6,834 nt of DNA, taken from the NCBI GenBank assembly GCA_026415275.1, contig JAOAHK010000140.1, forward strand, positions 1 to 6,834, given 5' to 3'. Positions 5,008 to 6,834 of the stretch are shown piece after piece. The stretch is from Anaerolineales bacterium. GTDB lineage: Bacteria > Chloroflexota > Anaerolineae > Anaerolineales > UBA4823. A model generated the notes under the pieces. That model had not been told where the DNA came from. It was given only the letters and a program-made list of their open reading frames with translations, and searched no databases. The position numbers and the translations under genes were made by a program. The stretch's first letter is position 1; each line of letters opens with the position of its first letter.

Positions 5008-6038
5008 CTCTAGGCTTGATCGCCCTAGTAGGTGGGCTGCTGGCTTGGACCTTTGCCTTCGTCCGCTGGCAAGAAGTTTGGTTGGCTTTGCGTGCTCTCC
5101 ATTTTTGGCAGTTTGCCCTTCTGTTTAGCCTGAATCTAGGCATTGTGGCGCTTTTTAGCGCACGCTGGTGGTATCTTTTGCGCTTGCAGGGTTTCAGGGT
5201 GTCGTTTCTCTCAACGGTTATTTACCGCTTGGCAGGGTTTGGTGTGAGTTACCTCACTCCGGGACCGCAGTTTGGCGGCGAGGGTTGGTTGGTGGTTTTG
5301 CTGCGCCGCCGCCATGCTGTGCCCTTCAGCGAAGGCAGCGCCTCGATTGCGATGGACAAGTTGATTGAGTTATTGGCAAATTTTTCTTTCTTGGGTTTCG
5401 GATTGCTGTTCATTTTGCGGTTAGGAGTTGCAAACTCAGTCTTGACCACTACTTTGATGCTCCCCCTCATCGGATTACTGAGTGCACCGTTTCTCATTTT
5501 TGGAGCATTATCCAGTGGCATTCTGCCCGCATCTTGGCTGGCGGAACGCTGGAAGTGTTCGCCATCCTTTGTAGGTAAAGTCGTGCATCTCATTGCAAAA
5601 GCTGAACTGCGCAGCGCGAGCCTGATCCGCCAGCGATTGAGGCAAGTGATAGCCTTGTATCTTTACTCCCTCGGAATTTGGCTTGGAATGGTGGGCGAAT
5701 ACTGGCTCACTCTGAATTTTTTAGGTATAAACGCGAATCTAAGCCAGACCTTATTTTCTCTGACTGCGACGCGTTTGGCTTTTCTTACTCCCTTGCCAGG
5801 CGGTCTGGGGGCACTTGAAGCTGCCCAAGTGACAGCTCTCCAGGTTCTGGGTTTTGGAGGCTCACTGGGATTGAGTTTGACCCTATTGCAGCGCGCTCGG
5901 GATCTGTTTCTGGCACTCATGGGAATTATTTTGGGCAGTCTGATGCACCTCCGCTTGCGCCCTTCTGCCATCGAACAGCCTGCTTTAGAAGCCCTTTCCC
6001 CTTATCCATCTTACTTACCAAAGGAGCGTGATTTATGA
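4977..6038 (+). CDS. Lysylphosphatidylglycerol synthase TM region / flippase-like integral membrane protein
   Basis: 353 residues, mostly hydrophobic helices. Conserved family motifs are visible: YLTPGPQFGGEGW (92-104), MDKLIEL (126-132), TPLPGGLGALE (271-281) and RARDLF (306-311). The family (LPG_synthase_TM, UPF0104, YbhN/AglD-like) comprises the membrane half of MprF, which moves modified lipids across the membrane, and stand-alone proteins often linked to lipid or glycolipid handling. No aminoacyl-transferase domain is attached, so lysyl-lipid synthesis is not implied. I chose ATG 4977 because it keeps the basic MHKRW before helix 1; this overlaps the previous gene by 31 bases. ATG 5004 would give the common 4-base ATGA overlap but removes those residues. 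An open extension reaches 4911 but looks unlike the family. Its partner is probably the adjacent phosphatidyltransferase. Confidence 0.82.
   Translation: MHKRWTSVGMTLGLIALVGGLLAWTFAFVRWQEVWLALRALHFWQFALLFSLNLGIVALFSARWWYLLRLQGFRVSFLSTVIYRLAGFGVSYLTPGPQFGGEGWLVVLLRRRHAVPFSEGSASIAMDKLIELLANFSFLGFGLLFILRLGVANSVLTTTLMLPLIGLLSAPFLIFGALSSGILPASWLAERWKCSPSFVGKVVHLIAKAELRSASLIRQRLRQVIALYLYSLGIWLGMVGEYWLTLNFLGINANLSQTLFSLTATRLAFLTPLPGGLGALEAAQVTALQVLGFGGSLGLSLTLLQRARDLFLALMGIILGSLMHLRLRPSAIEQPALEALSPYPSYLPKERDL
6021..6026 (+). promoter_or_regulatory. Shine-Dalgarno of the small membrane protein gene
   Basis: AAGGAG eight bases before ATG 6035, inside the end of the previous gene. Supports re-initiation at the ATGA overlap. 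Confidence 0.65.
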
Positions 6039-6352
6039 AATTAACCCCCTATCGTATCGCTATCATTATCCTTACATTGGCAACTGCCTTTATCCACTTT
6101 TCCCTACTCTTTCCGGATACTTTGTTCATCCTAAATGGGTTGGGCTACCTGGCGTTTCTGGTTGCTTACTTTGTTCCAGTCGAGCTGGCGCGCCAGAATC
6201 ATCGTTGGGTGAAGACCGGCTTTGTAGTTTATACAGTGATCACGATTTTGGCTTGGGTGGCGATTGGCACCAACCCGCCGACCACCTTGGGATTGATCAC
6301 GAAGATCATCGAAGTTCTGCTGGTCATTTGCCTACTGAGCGATCGGGAGTAG
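6035..6352 (+). CDS. Small four-helix membrane protein of unknown function
   Basis: 105 residues. Four predicted membrane segments at about 6-26, 29-48, 59-78 and 83-102, joined by short loops (LARQNHRW after helix 2, GTNPPTT after helix 3). A histidine at the end of helix 1 (FIHF, His21) is the only polar residue of note in the membrane part. No signal peptide or soluble domain. I do not recognise a named family with confidence. The ATG overlaps the stop of the flippase-like gene by four bases (ATGA) and has a good Shine-Dalgarno, so it is a genuine, translationally coupled gene. It may be an accessory of the lipid module, or simply a hitch-hiker before the riboflavin-type gene. Confidence 0.8.
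   Translation: MKLTPYRIAIIILTLATAFIHFSLLFPDTLFILNGLGYLAFLVAYFVPVELARQNHRWVKTGFVVYTVITILAWVAIGTNPPTTLGLITKIIEVLLVICLLSDRE
6345..6349 (+). promoter_or_regulatory. Shine-Dalgarno in front of an ATC codon (RibD-like gene)
   Basis: GGGAG, seven bases before ATC 6357, overlapping the last codons of the small membrane protein gene. No ATG, GTG or TTG lies at suitable distance in the RibD-like frame, so this site points to ATC as the start or to a sequence error there. Confidence 0.4.
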
Positions 6353-6356
6353 TTTT

Positions 6357-6834
6357 ATCGCCCGCGTTCTTTCTGTAGTCAAAAGCTGGCTGAACGAGGC
6401 GGAAGATTTTGCCGCGCAACACAGACGTCCATTGGTGACCTTGAGCTATGCTAAAAGTCTAGATGGCAGTCTTACTCTAGAGCGTGGGAGATCGTTACGC
6501 CTAAGCAGCCCACCGGCGATGCGCCTTACGCACCAACTGCGCGCCTTGCACGATGCGATTCTGGTGGGGGTGGGCACGGTCTTATCCGATGATCCGCGCT
6601 TGACCGTGCGTTTGGTGCATGGTAGGCAACCCCAACCGGTTATTCTTGACAGCCACTTGCGCCTACCACTCGATGCGGCGGTCTTTGAGAACCCTGAGCG
6701 GGTGGTGTGGATTGCCACTCTAGAGGACTCACAACACCTGCGCTGGCAAGCCCTGCAAGCGCGCGGTGCGGTTTTATTAACCTTCCCTTCTGATCCTGAA
6801 GGTAGGGTAAGCTGGCAAGACCTGTTATCTGTGC
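6357..6834 (+). CDS. RibD C-terminal-domain reductase family protein, N-terminal part (runs off the window)
   Basis: Dihydrofolate-reductase-like RibD_C domain: RPLVTLSYAKSLDG (24-37 counted from ATC 6357), SSPPAMRLTHQLRALHDAILVGVGTVLSDDPRLTVR (50-85), QPVILDSHLRLP further on. The SLDG, LRA..DAILVG..TVL.DDP and LT.R elements are the substrate- and NADPH-binding parts of the domain that reduces the ribosylamino-pyrimidine intermediate in riboflavin synthesis. No deaminase domain precedes it, so this is a stand-alone reductase. It may serve riboflavin or another pathway using the same fold. The frame is open from 6339 back to a TGA at 6336, but the first canonical start is TTG 6432 (then GTG 6435), which would delete residues (WLNEAEDF...HRRP) that resemble the usual lead-in of such proteins. 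ATC 6357 with GGGAG upstream is therefore proposed. It lies 4 bp after the small membrane gene. The 3' end is missing. Confidence 0.78.
   Translation, partial: MARVLSVVKSWLNEAEDFAAQHRRPLVTLSYAKSLDGSLTLERGRSLRLSSPPAMRLTHQLRALHDAILVGVGTVLSDDPRLTVRLVHGRQPQPVILDSHLRLPLDAAVFENPERVVWIATLEDSQHLRWQALQARGAVLLTFPSDPEGRVSWQDLLSV

Noticed and set aside
1..6834. CRISPR array, tRNA, rRNA, transposase or phage genes
   Set aside because: No regularly spaced repeats, no clover-leaf sequence with GTTCNA-type T-arm, and no mobile-element protein was seen on either strand.

Overview
The window looks like chromosome of a free-living bacterium of roughly balanced base composition. My best guess is Chloroflexota, Anaerolineae-like. 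This rests on the style of the proteins (a stand-alone RibD reductase-domain protein, a membrane-anchored endonuclease/exonuclease/phosphatase protein, a PEP-utilizing mobile-domain protein beside a tungsten oxidoreductase) and on apparently leaderless promoters. It is an inference, not a database result. No RNA gene, CRISPR array, transposase or phage gene was seen.

Left half (about 1-2424, minus strand): a two-gene operon reading toward coordinate 1. A promoter at about 2395-2424 (TTGACG, 18 bp, TAAAAT preceded by TG) lies over an ATTATCGAT-type inverted repeat that covers the -10 and the predicted transcription start, as a repressor operator would. The first gene (524-2242) encodes a 572-residue protein that ends in a PEP-utilizing swivelling domain with its phospho-histidine (His528) but has no ATP-grasp domain. 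The second gene (start 452, running off the window) encodes an aldehyde:ferredoxin oxidoreductase family protein. A palindromic GC-rich repeat lies between them. The pairing suggests phosphoryl-transfer activation of a substrate next to a low-potential tungsten redox step; the substrate is unknown.

Middle (2243-2619): a 377-bp divergent intergenic region with several inverted repeats, an 8-codon open frame with a very good ribosome binding site, and a second promoter reading right.

Right half (2620-6834, plus strand): five tightly packed genes. They encode a membrane-anchored endonuclease/exonuclease/phosphatase family hydrolase, a CDP-alcohol phosphatidyltransferase with an additional C-terminal membrane domain, an LPG-synthase-TM/flippase-like membrane protein, a small four-helix membrane protein, and the start of a RibD C-terminal-domain reductase. 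Overlaps of 31 and 4 bases and a 4-base gap join the last four genes. The first three look like a membrane-lipid module: one enzyme that makes a phospholipid or phosphoalcohol lipid, one possible lipid transporter, and one exposed hydrolase that could act on headgroups. The RibD-like gene has no canonical start codon that would keep its conserved N-terminus; an ATC codon with a well-placed Shine-Dalgarno is the best candidate.
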